Shown here: positions 15,267 through 23,641 of the stretch, piece after piece | How positions within the stretch are numbered: position 1 is the stretch's first letter | How the letters are laid out: each line of letters opens with the position of its first letter | DNA from: an uncultured Bacteroidales bacterium | GTDB lineage: Bacteria; Bacteroidota; Bacteroidia; Bacteroidales; UBA3663 | Assembly: GCA_937899265.1 (NCBI GenBank) | Contig: CALBPV010000119.1 | Location: 1-28,657 of the forward strand | DNA: 28,657 nt | Direction: 5' to 3' | The notes under the pieces: model-generated | The model's database searches: none | What the model saw: the letters and a program-made list of their open reading frames with translations, nothing else | Told to the model about the DNA's origin: nothing | Translations under genes and position numbers: made by a program

Positions 15267-16502
15267 TCACACTTCAATACGGAATGTTGAGCCCATTCCT
15301 ACTTGAGAGGACTTGACGTAAATTTTGCCGTGATGGTATTCTTCCACGATGCGCTTGACGAGCGTGAGTCCCAAGCCCCATCCGCGGCTCTTGGTGGTGT
15401 AGCCGGCCCGGAAAACGTCCTTCTGCCGGTTCTTGGGGATGCCTTTTCCGTTGTCTTCGACCTCGATGAAAGCCCGTCCGGACGGTGTGCGGTCGAGGGT
15501 GATTCGGATATAACCGCGACCGTCGCGCATCGCGTCGATGGCATTGCGGCAGAGGTTCTCGATGACCCACGAGAAAAGGGGAGCCGACAGCGGACGCATC
15601 ACCTGTCCTTCGGGCAGGACGGCATCGATGGTGATGTGTTTGGGGGCGCGTTTCTGCATGTATAGGGCCGCGCTACGAACCACGGGCACAAGGTCGGTGT
15701 CTTCCATGCGGGGCTCGGACCCGATTTTGGAGAATCGTTCGGCCACAACGTGGAGACGCTGCACGTCCTTGTCCATCTCTTCGACTATCGTTTCGTCGGT
15801 ACCCGATGACCGGAGATAATCCATCCAGGCCATGAGCGATGAAATGGGGGTGCCCAGCTGGTGGGCTGTCTCCTTGCTGAGACCTACCCAGACTCGGTTC
15901 TGTTCAAACCGTTTGCGCGAGGCGAAGACGTAGAAGAAGAGAAGTACGAAGATGACGATGACCACAATCTGTATCCACGGAAACCAGCGCACACGCTGCA
16001 CGATGCTCGCCTCGCGGGCATAGAGTTCGCGCAGGAGGTTCGACTCGTCGTAGTAGAGATATTGGACATCCTCGGGCGTGATATTGATTTCGATGAAATT
16101 GCCGCGCCCCTTCAGCTCGGGGATTTTGGCGGCAAGGAAGGCGGCTGTGTCGGCGGGTATCTCGATGTTGTTGCTGCCCAGGAGTGAGCCGTCCACATCG
16201 GTGTAGAAGACGGGAATGGTGGTGTTGGCCTGAATAATCTTCAGCTCAAGAGAGATGTCGGCATCGGCCTCGCTGCGGTTGAGTTGTCGATAGGCTTCTG
16301 CCCATATTTGCATCTTGGCCCGTTCCTCCTGTTCGAGACGTTCGGCGGTCTGGGAAGAGAACTGGTCGAGCTGCTGTACGGTTCCGTTGGCAAACCACAG
16401 GAAGCCCCCGATCATCAGACCTGCTGCGATCAGGAACAGCCACGTAAGAGTGGGTTTGAGTTTATACCATTGGCTCCACACGTCGGAAAACAGTTTTGAC
16501 AA
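15267..16502 (-). CDS. Sensor histidine kinase, membrane-bound, no adjacent response regulator
   Basis: 411 residues. Topology by eye: one membrane helix at about 18-38, an extracytoplasmic region of about 135 residues containing the segment IPVFYTDVDGSLLGSNN, a second helix at about 176-194, then the kinase. The H-box is LSKETAHQLGTPISSL with phospho-acceptor His214. The ATPase has the N-box NLCRNAID (Asn320), G1 VEDNGKGIPK (Asp350) and G2 GWGLGLTLVK. No HAMP domain is evident between helix 2 and the H-box. It begins 29 bp after the DEAD-box helicase gene and probably belongs to the same operon. No response regulator is encoded in the window, so its partner and signal are unknown. Confidence 0.93.
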   Translation of the reverse strand: MSKLFSDVWSQWYKLKPTLTWLFLIAAGLMIGGFLWFANGTVQQLDQFSSQTAERLEQEERAKMQIWAEAYRQLNRSEADADISLELKIIQANTTIPVFYTDVDGSLLGSNNIEIPADTAAFLAAKIPELKGRGNFIEINITPEDVQYLYYDESNLLRELYAREASIVQRVRWFPWIQIVVIVIFVLLFFYVFASRKRFEQNRVWVGLSKETAHQLGTPISSLMAWMDYLRSSGTDETIVEEMDKDVQRLHVVAERFSKIGSEPRMEDTDLVPVVRSAALYMQKRAPKHITIDAVLPEGQVMRPLSAPLFSWVIENLCRNAIDAMRDGRGYIRITLDRTPSGRAFIEVEDNGKGIPKNRQKDVFRAGYTTKSRGWGLGLTLVKRIVEEYHHGKIYVKSSQVGMGSTFRIEV

Positions 16503-16531
16503 TATAACGCAGGGGCGCGGATTTTATTGCC

Positions 16532-17890
16532 TTACTTGGGATTTTGGTCGGGAGTTTTTCGCGGATGACTGCCCCGATGCTTCGAGCGGGTGTCGGGTTT
16601 CCGGTTGTCGCGGGGAGCTCTGTGGGCATGAGATCCCTTGTCGTGGCGTTTGTCTCCGCCGGCGCGGTGGAAGGCTTGGGAAATCTCTTCTTCGGAGACA
16701 GCGCCCAAGGATTCGGGTACGGGAATACGTTCGAGGCTCTTCCCGAGGAACCTTTCGAGGGCGTTGAATTTCTGCACCTCGCGGCGGTCGCCCAGGGTGA
16801 CAAAGGTGACACTCTCGCCGTCATTGTCGGCGCGGGCAGTGCGTCCCACTCGGTGAACGTAATCCTCGTTGTCGTGGGGCATGTCGAAGTTGATGACCAG
16901 CTGGATGCCCGAGATGTCGATGCCGCGCGAGACGATGTCTGTGGCGACAAGCACATTGGTGCGTCCCGATTTGAATGCGTTCATCACCTCCTCGCGGTCT
17001 TTCTGTTCGAGGTCGGAGTGCATCTCATCGACATTGAAACCCTTGCGCCTGAGGTCGCGGGTCACCCCGTGGACGTTCATTTTCTTGGACACAAAGATGA
17101 CGGCACGCATCTCGGGATTGGCCAACCGCTCGGCAGCTACGAAGCGGTCGGGGTCGCCTCCGAAGAACTCGCGCAGGACGCGGATGACCATCGGGGTCTT
17201 CTGGGGCTCATAGCAGAGACAGACCTTCTGGCGAATCTTGTCGGCCGGTTTGGAAACTGCGATTTTGACGATGGTCGGCTTGTACATAATCGACTCGGCG
17301 AGATGCTGCGTTTTCTGGGGCATTGTGGCCGAAAAGAGCACCTTCTGACAGTCGTCCGGCAATTGTTTGGCGATGGTCATAATGTCGTCGTAAAATCCCA
17401 TGTCGAGCATTCTGTCGGCTTCGTCGAGCACGAAATAACTTACTTGGGAGAGATCGACATATCCGAGGTTGAGGTGCGACAGCAAGCGTCCGGGAGTGGC
17501 TATCACCACATCGGCTCCCTCGACCAAGCCTCGCTTTTGGAGGTCGAAGTCGTTGCCTTCGCCGCCGCCGTAAACCACCAGCGAAGAGGCATCGACGAAA
17601 TAGGAGAACCCCTGCATCTGTTCGTCGATTTGCTGAGCCAGTTCACGCGTAGGAGCCACGATGACGCAGTTGATGGCATGTTCGGGATAACGGTAGCGGT
17701 TGAGGTTGCTGAGAATGGGCAGCAGATAGGCGGCCGTCTTGCCGGTGCCTGTTTGGGCAACTGCAATGAGGTCATCGCCTTCCAGAATGGGAGGGATGGC
17801 CTTCTCCTGCACGGGAGTACATTCTCCATAGTGCATGTACTCGAGCGCCCGGAGTACATTCTCGTCGAGGTCTAAGTCGGTGAAATACAT
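16532..17890 (-). CDS. DEAD-box RNA helicase (RhlE-like)
   Basis: 452 residues. ATP-dependent RNA unwinding enzyme of the kind used in ribosome assembly, mRNA decay or cold adaptation. The complete motif set is present: Q motif TPVQEKAIP (Gln28), motif I AQTGTGKT (45-52), Ia APTRELAQQ, Ib TPGR, II DEAD (156-159), III SAT (187-189), V ATDIVSRGIDI and VI HRVGRTAR (346-353). A basic, low-complexity tail follows (about 400-452, with RHDKGSHAHR and KHRGSHPRK), common in RhlE-like enzymes for RNA binding. The start lies 19 bases inside the TatD-family gene, so the two are translationally linked. Confidence 0.95.
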   Translation of the reverse strand: MYFTDLDLDENVLRALEYMHYGECTPVQEKAIPPILEGDDLIAVAQTGTGKTAAYLLPILSNLNRYRYPEHAINCVIVAPTRELAQQIDEQMQGFSYFVDASSLVVYGGGEGNDFDLQKRGLVEGADVVIATPGRLLSHLNLGYVDLSQVSYFVLDEADRMLDMGFYDDIMTIAKQLPDDCQKVLFSATMPQKTQHLAESIMYKPTIVKIAVSKPADKIRQKVCLCYEPQKTPMVIRVLREFFGGDPDRFVAAERLANPEMRAVIFVSKKMNVHGVTRDLRRKGFNVDEMHSDLEQKDREEVMNAFKSGRTNVLVATDIVSRGIDISGIQLVINFDMPHDNEDYVHRVGRTARADNDGESVTFVTLGDRREVQKFNALERFLGKSLERIPVPESLGAVSEEEISQAFHRAGGDKRHDKGSHAHRAPRDNRKPDTRSKHRGSHPRKTPDQNPK

Positions 17891-18525
17891 TTGTCTTGTA
17901 ATGCTTTGATATCTTCAATTGAAAGGGACGACTCGTCGGTCTCGACAAATCGCACCGCAGCAGGAACGGCATTCAGCGTTTCTGGACGGAAGCGTTCGCC
18001 GAACGAAATCCAATAGCCCCTTGCGACCAGTTGGCGGGCCAGCTGCGGTCCTTTGCGGAATCCGTGGATGAGGATGGGACATCCGTTTTCCCGGGCTTCG
18101 GTTGCCTGGCGGCTTCCCCACACTCTCGTCACACTCTGCATCATCGCGTCCCAGAGACGCACACAGTGGACGATGACGGGACGGTTGTAGTGCCGGGCGG
18201 CATCGAGCACCGTTTCGAACACCGCCTGTTGGGTACCGATGGGTAACGGGCACCGGGGGTCGAGTCCGCATTCGCCGAAAGCCGTCATCAGCGGGTCGCG
18301 TGTGCAGACGGGCACGGCATCGAGGAACTCCTGCAGTCCCTCAACCCTTTCGGCAGCATCCTGACGGAGATCCCAGGGGTGGAGGGAGAGGGAATAGGGC
18401 TGACGGTTTCCCCGGAGCGCACACAGTCTCAGAGCCTCCGCAGTCGGTGCGTTGTAGATGGCGTCGGCGTTGCCGATGCGATGGGTGTGGACATCTGCCG
18501 GGAGGTCGAAAACAGCACTTTCCAT
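17872..18525 (-). CDS. Compact TatD-family metallohydrolase
   Basis: 217 residues from ATG 18525 (MESAVFDLPADVHTHR), shorter than the usual 250-265 of TatD DNases. The metal-ligand set of the amidohydrolase barrel is complete: HTH (His13, His15), FGECGLD (Glu85), VIVHCVR (His120), LIHGF (His154) and VETDES (Asp197). The shortening is spread through loops, so it need not be inactive. The substrate may be DNA 3' ends as for TatD, but this is not shown by the sequence. It heads an operon with the DEAD-box helicase and the histidine kinase. An upstream frame extension to 18594 crosses the promoter and is rejected. Confidence 0.88.
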   Translation of the reverse strand: MESAVFDLPADVHTHRIGNADAIYNAPTAEALRLCALRGNRQPYSLSLHPWDLRQDAAERVEGLQEFLDAVPVCTRDPLMTAFGECGLDPRCPLPIGTQQAVFETVLDAARHYNRPVIVHCVRLWDAMMQSVTRVWGSRQATEARENGCPILIHGFRKGPQLARQLVARGYWISFGERFRPETLNAVPAAVRFVETDESSLSIEDIKALQDKCISPT

Positions 18526-18550
18526 CCTGCAAATTTCGTTTTGTCGGGTG

Positions 18551-18558
18551 CAAATATA
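18551..18558 (-). promoter_or_regulatory. -7 element for the TatD-helicase-kinase operon
   Basis: On the minus strand TATATTTG (18558-18551), 26 bases before the ATG. No convincing -33 element lies at 19-21 nt, so the promoter call rests on the -7 box only. Confidence 0.45.
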
Positions 18559-18599
18559 CGCAATTTCCGCGAGACAGAAGGCATTTTTATGCAAAAAAG

Positions 18600-18630
18600 T
18601 TGTTTATTTGCCTAAAATGTGCTATCTTTG
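18600..18630 (+). promoter_or_regulatory. Promoter of the DUF3109 gene
   Basis: TTG (18600-18602), a 20-nt spacer and TATCTTTG (18623-18630). It faces away from the tatD-type promoter; the two divergent starts are about 70 bp apart. Confidence 0.7.
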
Positions 18631-18671
18631 TCGCTCAAAATGAAGTAAAATCCGTTATATTTTTCAGAACA

Positions 18672-19256
18672 TTGATACATATAAACGATACATTGGTGAG
18701 CGAAGACCTGCTCGACGAAGCTTTCTGCTGTGACCTCGACCAGTGCAAGGGTGCCTGCTGTTTCTCGGACGGGGAAAGCGGAGCTCCCCTCGATGGGGAC
18801 GAATTGCCGCTGCTGGAGGAAGCCGTTGCAGTGGTGTGGGACGACCTCACACCCCGAGCCCAAGCCGTCATCCGCGAACAAGGTCCATGGTTCAAAGACA
18901 AAGCGGGCGACGCAGTGACTTCGGTGGTCGGGGGAAGGGACTGTGTGTTCTGCGCCTGGGCGCCGGGCGGCATGTGCCATTGTGCCATCGAAAAGGCGTG
19001 GCGCGAGGGAAGGTTCCATTGGATGAAACCCGTTTCGTGTCACCTTTATCCCGTGCGCCTCAAAAAGATAGGCGACTATATAGCCGTCAATTACGACCGC
19101 CAGGACAAGATGTGCGGTTGCGCCCGCAAGTTGGGACGCAAGCTCGACATGAAGGTCTATCAGTGTCTGCGTACCGCGCTGGTGCGCAAGTTCGGCGAAG
19201 GTTGGTATTCGCAACTCGAAAATGCAGCCGAAGCATGGAAAGAAATGCATTTTTAG
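18672..19256 (+). CDS. DUF3109 cysteine-rich protein, TTG start
   Basis: 194 residues if begun at the TTG at 18672, which gives MIHINDTLVS, the expected start of DUF3109 proteins; no ATG exists at a suitable place and the frame further upstream crosses the promoter. The family signature is a set of conserved cysteines: CCDLDQCKGACC near the N-terminus, then CVFCAW, GMCHCAIEKA, SCHLYP and KMCGCARKLG. This pattern is reminiscent of metal or iron-sulfur binding (the family is related to YkgJ-type zinc/iron-chelating proteins), but function is unknown. It is apparently monocistronic. Family recognition is good; start choice is inferred. Confidence 0.85.
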   Translation: MIHINDTLVSEDLLDEAFCCDLDQCKGACCFSDGESGAPLDGDELPLLEEAVAVVWDDLTPRAQAVIREQGPWFKDKAGDAVTSVVGGRDCVFCAWAPGGMCHCAIEKAWREGRFHWMKPVSCHLYPVRLKKIGDYIAVNYDRQDKMCGCARKLGRKLDMKVYQCLRTALVRKFGEGWYSQLENAAEAWKEMHF

Positions 19257-19269
19257 AGGGCAAAAAATG

Positions 19270-19291
19270 TGCATTTTTGTACTAAAATGCA
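19270..19291. terminator. TGCATTTT hairpin after the DUF3109 gene
   Basis: A perfect 8-bp TGCATTTT/AAAATGCA stem with a 6-nt loop lies 14 bases after the DUF3109 stop. The stem is A/T-rich and lacks a following T tract, so termination is possible but unproven. Confidence 0.35.
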
Positions 19292-19353
19292 TAAAAATGT
19301 GCCCAAAATGAAAAAAAACGGCACAAAAGTATCGTTTTTTGAAAAATTTGTGC

Positions 19354-19361
19354 TATCTTTG
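19354..19361 (+). promoter_or_regulatory. -7 element for the coiled-coil/zapA unit
   Basis: TATCTTTG at 19354-19361, 29 bases before the ATG at 19391. The region upstream is T-rich but no TTG sits at exactly 19-21 nt. Confidence 0.55.
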
Positions 19362-19390
19362 TTCAGATTTTTTGATGAGTTAAGCATACG

Positions 19391-19693
19391 ATGAGTGTAG
19401 ATTTCAAAACAAAACTCGGAGATTTGCGCAATTTGATTGCAAGACTTCAGCAACGCTGTCTGGAGGCCGAACATCAGGTTGAAGAGCTCAGCCGACAGCT
19501 CGACCTCGAAAGAAACAAGGTCAGCGAACTCGAAGCCGAGCATCGGGAACTCAACGAAAAATACAAGAGTCTGCAGGCGAGTGCCTCCCTGATGACAGGC
19601 AGCAATGCCGACATCGATGCACTCAGGAAGCAGTATCTCGAGATGGTGAATTTGATTGACGGTTGTATCGCTAAGCTGGAACATCGCCGCTGA
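19391..19693 (+). CDS. Small coiled-coil protein upstream of zapA
   Basis: 100 residues, mostly one long heptad-type helix: LRNLIARLQQRCLEAEHQ, then VEELSRQLDLERNKVSE and ELEAEHRELNEKYKSL (to about residue 60), followed by a short linker and a second helix. No signal peptide or catalytic motif. It lies 38 bp before zapA and shares its promoter. Size, coiled coil and position suggest a ZapB-like divisome partner; this is inference from context, not homology I can demonstrate. The gene appears intact. Confidence 0.75.
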   Translation: MSVDFKTKLGDLRNLIARLQQRCLEAEHQVEELSRQLDLERNKVSELEAEHRELNEKYKSLQASASLMTGSNADIDALRKQYLEMVNLIDGCIAKLEHRR

Positions 19694-19731
19694 GCCTCTG
19701 CGACCTCTGATAAAAAGTATAATACCCGACA

Positions 19732-20028
19732 ATGGCCGACGAAACAGTTCGCATCCGTGTCTCAGTGGGTGGGCCCGAAATGCCTCTCTACGTCAAAGCT
19801 GACGAGGAGCATACCACGCGTGAAGCAGCCCGTATGCTTCGCGAGAGGTTCGAGACATACGCCAAGAAGTATCGCGGTGCCAATTTGAAGAGCGAGTTTT
19901 TCCTCTCCATGGCGGCCATTGATGTAGCCAAACGCTACATTGAACTCAACGGGAACAGCAATGCCGAAGCTGCAGGACAGGAACTCGACAGCATCATCGG
20001 CGAGTTGGACGCTTTCCTCGGTCAATGA
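19732..20028 (+). CDS. zapA: Cell division protein ZapA
   Basis: 98 residues. ZapA binds FtsZ and bundles protofilaments at midcell. The N-terminal beta segment (TVRIRVSVGGPEMPLYV), the helix with REAARMLRERFETYAKKY, and the C-terminal coiled coil with FLSMAAIDVAKRYIEL match the small ZapA fold. It follows the coiled-coil gene and precedes RNase Y after a gap of about 100 bp that contains no clear promoter. Confidence 0.9.
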   Translation: MADETVRIRVSVGGPEMPLYVKADEEHTTREAARMLRERFETYAKKYRGANLKSEFFLSMAAIDVAKRYIELNGNSNAEAAGQELDSIIGELDAFLGQ

Positions 20029-20130
20029 ATATTCCTTTTTCGACAGATACCTCACACTTCCGGCCTGAATCTTCTTCCGTAACCCCTAAATTGTTTTACA
20101 TAAACCTTTACTATTAAAATTTTGCATTAC

Positions 20131-21678
20131 ATGAATATCAATGTAACATGGATAGTGATAGCAGGCATTGCAGGCGTTCTCATCGGAGGAGCTGTGGTGT
20201 TTGCCATCTGGAATTGGGTATTGGGCAAGACCTACAACAATACCCTCGAGGAAGCCCGGAAATCGGCCAATGTGCTCAAAGAACAGCGACTGCTGGAAGC
20301 CAAAGAACGCATCAACAAGATGCAGACCGATTTCGACCGTCAGGCTACGCAGCGCAATCAGAAGATTCAGCAGAACGAACAGCGCATCCGCCAGCAACAG
20401 CAGACCGTGCAGCAGAAACAGACGGAGCTCGACCGCCGCATCGCCGACAACGACCGTCAGCGCGAGAATCTGGGCAAGCAGCTCGAAATCGTGGAACAGA
20501 GCCGCCGGGAAGCCGAAAAGCTGCAGCAGGAAGGCCGTCAGATGCTCGAACAGCTGGCTGGATTGAGTGCAGAAGATGCCAAGACCAAGCTCATCGAAGG
20601 ACTCAAGGACGAGGCAAAGACCGAGGCGGCAAGTTACATCAACGAAATCTTGGATGAGGCTCGTCTCACCGCCAACAAGGAGGCCAAATCCATCGTCATC
20701 AAGACTATCCAGCGTGTGGCTTCCGAAACGGCCGTCGAAAACGCGGTCACCGTCTTCCACATTGAGAACGACGAGGTGAAAGGACGCATCATCGGACGCG
20801 AGGGTCGCAACATCCGCGCTCTCGAAGCCGCCACAGGCGTGGAAATCATCGTGGACGACACGCCCGAGGCCATCGTTCTCTCCTGCTTTGACCCCGTGCG
20901 CCGCGAAGTGGCTCGCTTGGCTCTCCACCAGCTCGTGCTCGACGGACGCATCCATCCCGCCCGCATCGAGGAAGTGGTGGCCAAGGTGCGCAAGCAGCTC
21001 GAAGAGGAAATCATCGAGACAGGCAAACGTACCGCCATCGATATGGGCGTTCACGGCCTGCATCCCGAACTGATTCGCATGATAGGCAAGATGAAATATC
21101 GTTCGTCCTACGGCCAGAACCTCCTGCAGCATGCCCGCGAGACAGCCAATCTCTGTGCCATCATGGCCGCTGAGCTGGGTCTCAATGTCAAGAAAGCACG
21201 CCGCGCAGGCTTGCTCCACGATATCGGCAAGGTGCCGGACGACGAGCCCGAATTGCCCCACGCCTTGCTGGGAGCTAAACTGGCCGAGGAGTACAAGGAG
21301 AAGCCGGACATCTGCAACGCCATTGCGGCCCACCACGACGAGTGCGAGATGAACACGCTCATCGCCCCCATCGTTCAGATTTGCGATGCCATCTCGGGTG
21401 CCCGTCCCGGTGCCCGTCGCGAGATTGTGGAAGCCTACATCAAACGCCTCAACGACCTCGAGAAGCTCGGACAGAGCTATCCCGGCGTGGTCAAGACCTA
21501 CGCCATCCAGGCCGGCCGCGAGTTGCGCGTGATTGTGGGAGCCGACAAGGTGGATGATGCCGCTGCCGAGAAACTCTCGACCGAAATAGCCACCAAGATT
21601 CAAAAGGAAATGACCTATCCCGGACAGGTCAAGATTACCGTTATCCGCGAAACCCGCGCTGTCAGCTACGCTAAATAA
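20131..21678 (+). CDS. rny: Ribonuclease Y
   Basis: Membrane-anchored endoribonuclease that starts mRNA decay. 515 residues from ATG 20131; a TTG nine bases earlier is less likely. Order of domains: one N-terminal membrane helix (about 7-29), a long charged coiled coil rich in Gln/Arg/Glu (about 35-185), a KH domain with IIGREGRNIRALE (GREG 222-225), and an HD domain with His334, HDIGK (His363-Asp364) and AHHDE (about 400-404). All HD metal ligands are present. The stop codon shares one base with the next gene's ATG (TAATG), so translation is coupled to the RicT-type gene. Confidence 0.97.
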   Translation: MNINVTWIVIAGIAGVLIGGAVVFAIWNWVLGKTYNNTLEEARKSANVLKEQRLLEAKERINKMQTDFDRQATQRNQKIQQNEQRIRQQQQTVQQKQTELDRRIADNDRQRENLGKQLEIVEQSRREAEKLQQEGRQMLEQLAGLSAEDAKTKLIEGLKDEAKTEAASYINEILDEARLTANKEAKSIVIKTIQRVASETAVENAVTVFHIENDEVKGRIIGREGRNIRALEAATGVEIIVDDTPEAIVLSCFDPVRREVARLALHQLVLDGRIHPARIEEVVAKVRKQLEEEIIETGKRTAIDMGVHGLHPELIRMIGKMKYRSSYGQNLLQHARETANLCAIMAAELGLNVKKARRAGLLHDIGKVPDDEPELPHALLGAKLAEEYKEKPDICNAIAAHHDECEMNTLIAPIVQICDAISGARPGARREIVEAYIKRLNDLEKLGQSYPGVVKTYAIQAGRELRVIVGADKVDDAAAEKLSTEIATKIQKEMTYPGQVKITVIRETRAVSYAK

Positions 21679-22982
21679 TGGAAGAACTGAAAGCCGATAT
21701 TGAACCCGCTGTCGTCGATGCTGTGCCCGAAGCGCCGGAACCCGCCGTCTCCCCTGCGGAGGCCGAAGGACCGGTGATTCCCGACGGAGACAATCCGCAC
21801 AGTCTGTGTCACGCGTGCCGCCAGAACAAACCGCTCATGGTCTTCGACTGGATGCACGATGCGCCCGAGACCGTGCCCGACTGCGACTATGTGGAAGTTC
21901 AATTCAAGAATACGCGCAAGGGGTACTACCTCAACGACCAGCATTTGGAGCTCCACAAGGGCGACATTGTGGCCGTCGAGGGCACTCCCGGACACGACAT
22001 CGGCGAGGTGACGCTCACGGGCTATCTGGTCCATCTCCAGATGAAGAAGTCGAACTATCATTTTGACGACCCTAACGCCACCAAACACGTCTTTCGGCTG
22101 GCCCGGCCCTACGATATGGAACGGTATCGCGAGGCCAAGTCGAAGGAGCACGACACGATGCTGCGTTCGCGCCAGATTGCCGAGGATTTGCATCTCGAGA
22201 TGAAAATCGGCGATGTGGAATATCAGGGCGACGGCAACAAAGCCATCTTCTACTACATTGCCGACGGACGTGTCGATTTCCGACAGCTCATCAAGGTGCT
22301 CGCCGATGTCTTCAAGGTGAAGATAGAGATGAAGCAAATCGGTGCCCGCCAAGAGGCCGGCCGTATCGGCGACATCGGTTCCTGCGGACGCGAACTCTGC
22401 TGCGCCAAGTGGATGACCCGTTTCCAAAGCGTGGGAACGGCGGCTGCCCGATTCCAGGATCTCAGTCTCAATCCCCAGAAGCTCGCAGGCCAGTGCGCCA
22501 AGCTCAAGTGTTGTCTCAACTACGAGGTGGACTGCTATATGGAGGCGTCCAAGGATTTGCCCGGCAAGGACATCGTCCTCCAGACCCGGGAGCAGGATTA
22601 TTACGTCTTCAAGAGCGATATTCTGGCCAAGACGGTCACCTACTCGACTTCGAAGGAAGGTCCGTTCAACACGGTCACCATTTCCGCAGGACGGGCTTGG
22701 GAAATCTACAATATGAACAAACGAGGTCAGAAGCCCGAGAAATTAAGCCTCGAAGACGGCGAACAGGAGATGCCTCAGTTCACCGACGGTGTGGGCGACG
22801 AAGCCCTCACGCGTTTCGACCGTCACAAAAAGAAGAAGAAATCCCAGCGCGACAATCACCGAGACCGTCACGACCGCCACAATGTCCATAACGGACACAA
22901 TTCCGCTCCCAAGAATGCAAATATCGGTCAGCGTGAGGAATCCGTTTCCGAAGCGCCGTCCGCCATCCGCGAGAAAGAATGA
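21678..22982 (+). CDS. PSP1-domain protein, RicT-like
   Basis: 434 residues. In Bacillus, RicT joins RicA and RicF in a complex that carries iron-sulfur clusters and acts with RNase Y; here the gene directly overlaps rny, which supports the same partnership. The PSP1 core holds the conserved cysteines in GSCGRELCCAKW (Cys236, 241, 242) and GQCAKLKCCLNYEVDCY (273, 278, 279, 286). An N-terminal extension adds LCHAC (Cys44, Cys47). The C-terminal tail after about residue 385 is basic and histidine-rich (HKKKKKSQRDNHRDRHDR), probably disordered and RNA-facing. It is longer than the Bacillus protein (about 275 residues). Its stop overlaps the gldH start by ATGA. Confidence 0.9.
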   Translation: MEELKADIEPAVVDAVPEAPEPAVSPAEAEGPVIPDGDNPHSLCHACRQNKPLMVFDWMHDAPETVPDCDYVEVQFKNTRKGYYLNDQHLELHKGDIVAVEGTPGHDIGEVTLTGYLVHLQMKKSNYHFDDPNATKHVFRLARPYDMERYREAKSKEHDTMLRSRQIAEDLHLEMKIGDVEYQGDGNKAIFYYIADGRVDFRQLIKVLADVFKVKIEMKQIGARQEAGRIGDIGSCGRELCCAKWMTRFQSVGTAAARFQDLSLNPQKLAGQCAKLKCCLNYEVDCYMEASKDLPGKDIVLQTREQDYYVFKSDILAKTVTYSTSKEGPFNTVTISAGRAWEIYNMNKRGQKPEKLSLEDGEQEMPQFTDGVGDEALTRFDRHKKKKKSQRDNHRDRHDRHNVHNGHNSAPKNANIGQREESVSEAPSAIREKE

Positions 22983-23503
22983 ACAGTTTCCGCCATATAC
23001 TTCGTGCCGCGGGAGTGTGCCTCTGCATGCTCCCGGGGCTCGTGTCGTGTGTGATGAATACTCGCTACTGCGAGTCAGCCCAAGTGAACACCGGCGGATG
23101 GGATCTCGGAGACACGCTCTTCTTCCCCGTTGAGGTCGTAGAAAGTCCCACCTACACCCGGACGGTGGCAGCCCATACGCCTTACTCCCTGAAACTCGGC
23201 GTGCGCCATACCAACGAGTTTCCCTACACCTCTCTCCGTCTGCAGTTTGCGGTGGAATATCTCGATTCGTTGGGACGACCCGTGGCCACCCTGCTCAATC
23301 AGGACGTCGTAGCTCCTCTCACGGATGAGCATTTCCGATGGGACGGCCGCAGTTGGGGATCGTTCTACGAGAAAGAGTTTCTCGTTTCCCGCCTCACACT
23401 CTCCTTCCCGAAGGCGGGACTTTACCGCATGCGTCTGCTCCCTGTGGGAAATCAGACTCCGCTCCCGGGATTGGAGTCGCTGACACTCACCGTCCCGGAG
23501 TGA
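22979..23503 (+). CDS. gldH: GldH-type lipoprotein
   Basis: 174 residues with a lipoprotein signal (hydrophobic core ICLCMLPG-like, lipobox GLVSC, Cys24). The mature part is a beta-rich domain with LKLGVRHTNEFPYTSLRL and WGSFYEKEF as the recognisable GldH stretch. GldH is required for gliding in Flavobacterium, but homologues occur in non-gliding Bacteroidales, so its presence does not imply motility. It overlaps the RicT-like gene by four bases and ends the rny-ricT-gldH unit; the next gene starts 138 bp downstream. Confidence 0.8.
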   Translation: MNSFRHILRAAGVCLCMLPGLVSCVMNTRYCESAQVNTGGWDLGDTLFFPVEVVESPTYTRTVAAHTPYSLKLGVRHTNEFPYTSLRLQFAVEYLDSLGRPVATLLNQDVVAPLTDEHFRWDGRSWGSFYEKEFLVSRLTLSFPKAGLYRMRLLPVGNQTPLPGLESLTLTVPE

Positions 23504-23641
23504 TTTTTCCAAATTCGTTGAGAAAAAATCCCTGTTCGTTGAAACTGCCTTAAAAAAAGATTAAAACATATCCTTCTGCCCCTAAACCATCACGTCGTTT
23601 CCAGTCTAAAAAACGTAATTTCAATAAATGCTATAATAAAA

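Noticed and set aside
16544..17875. 443-codon plus-strand frame opposite the helicase
   Set aside because: Shadow of the DEAD-box gene, whose motif set is complete on the minus strand.
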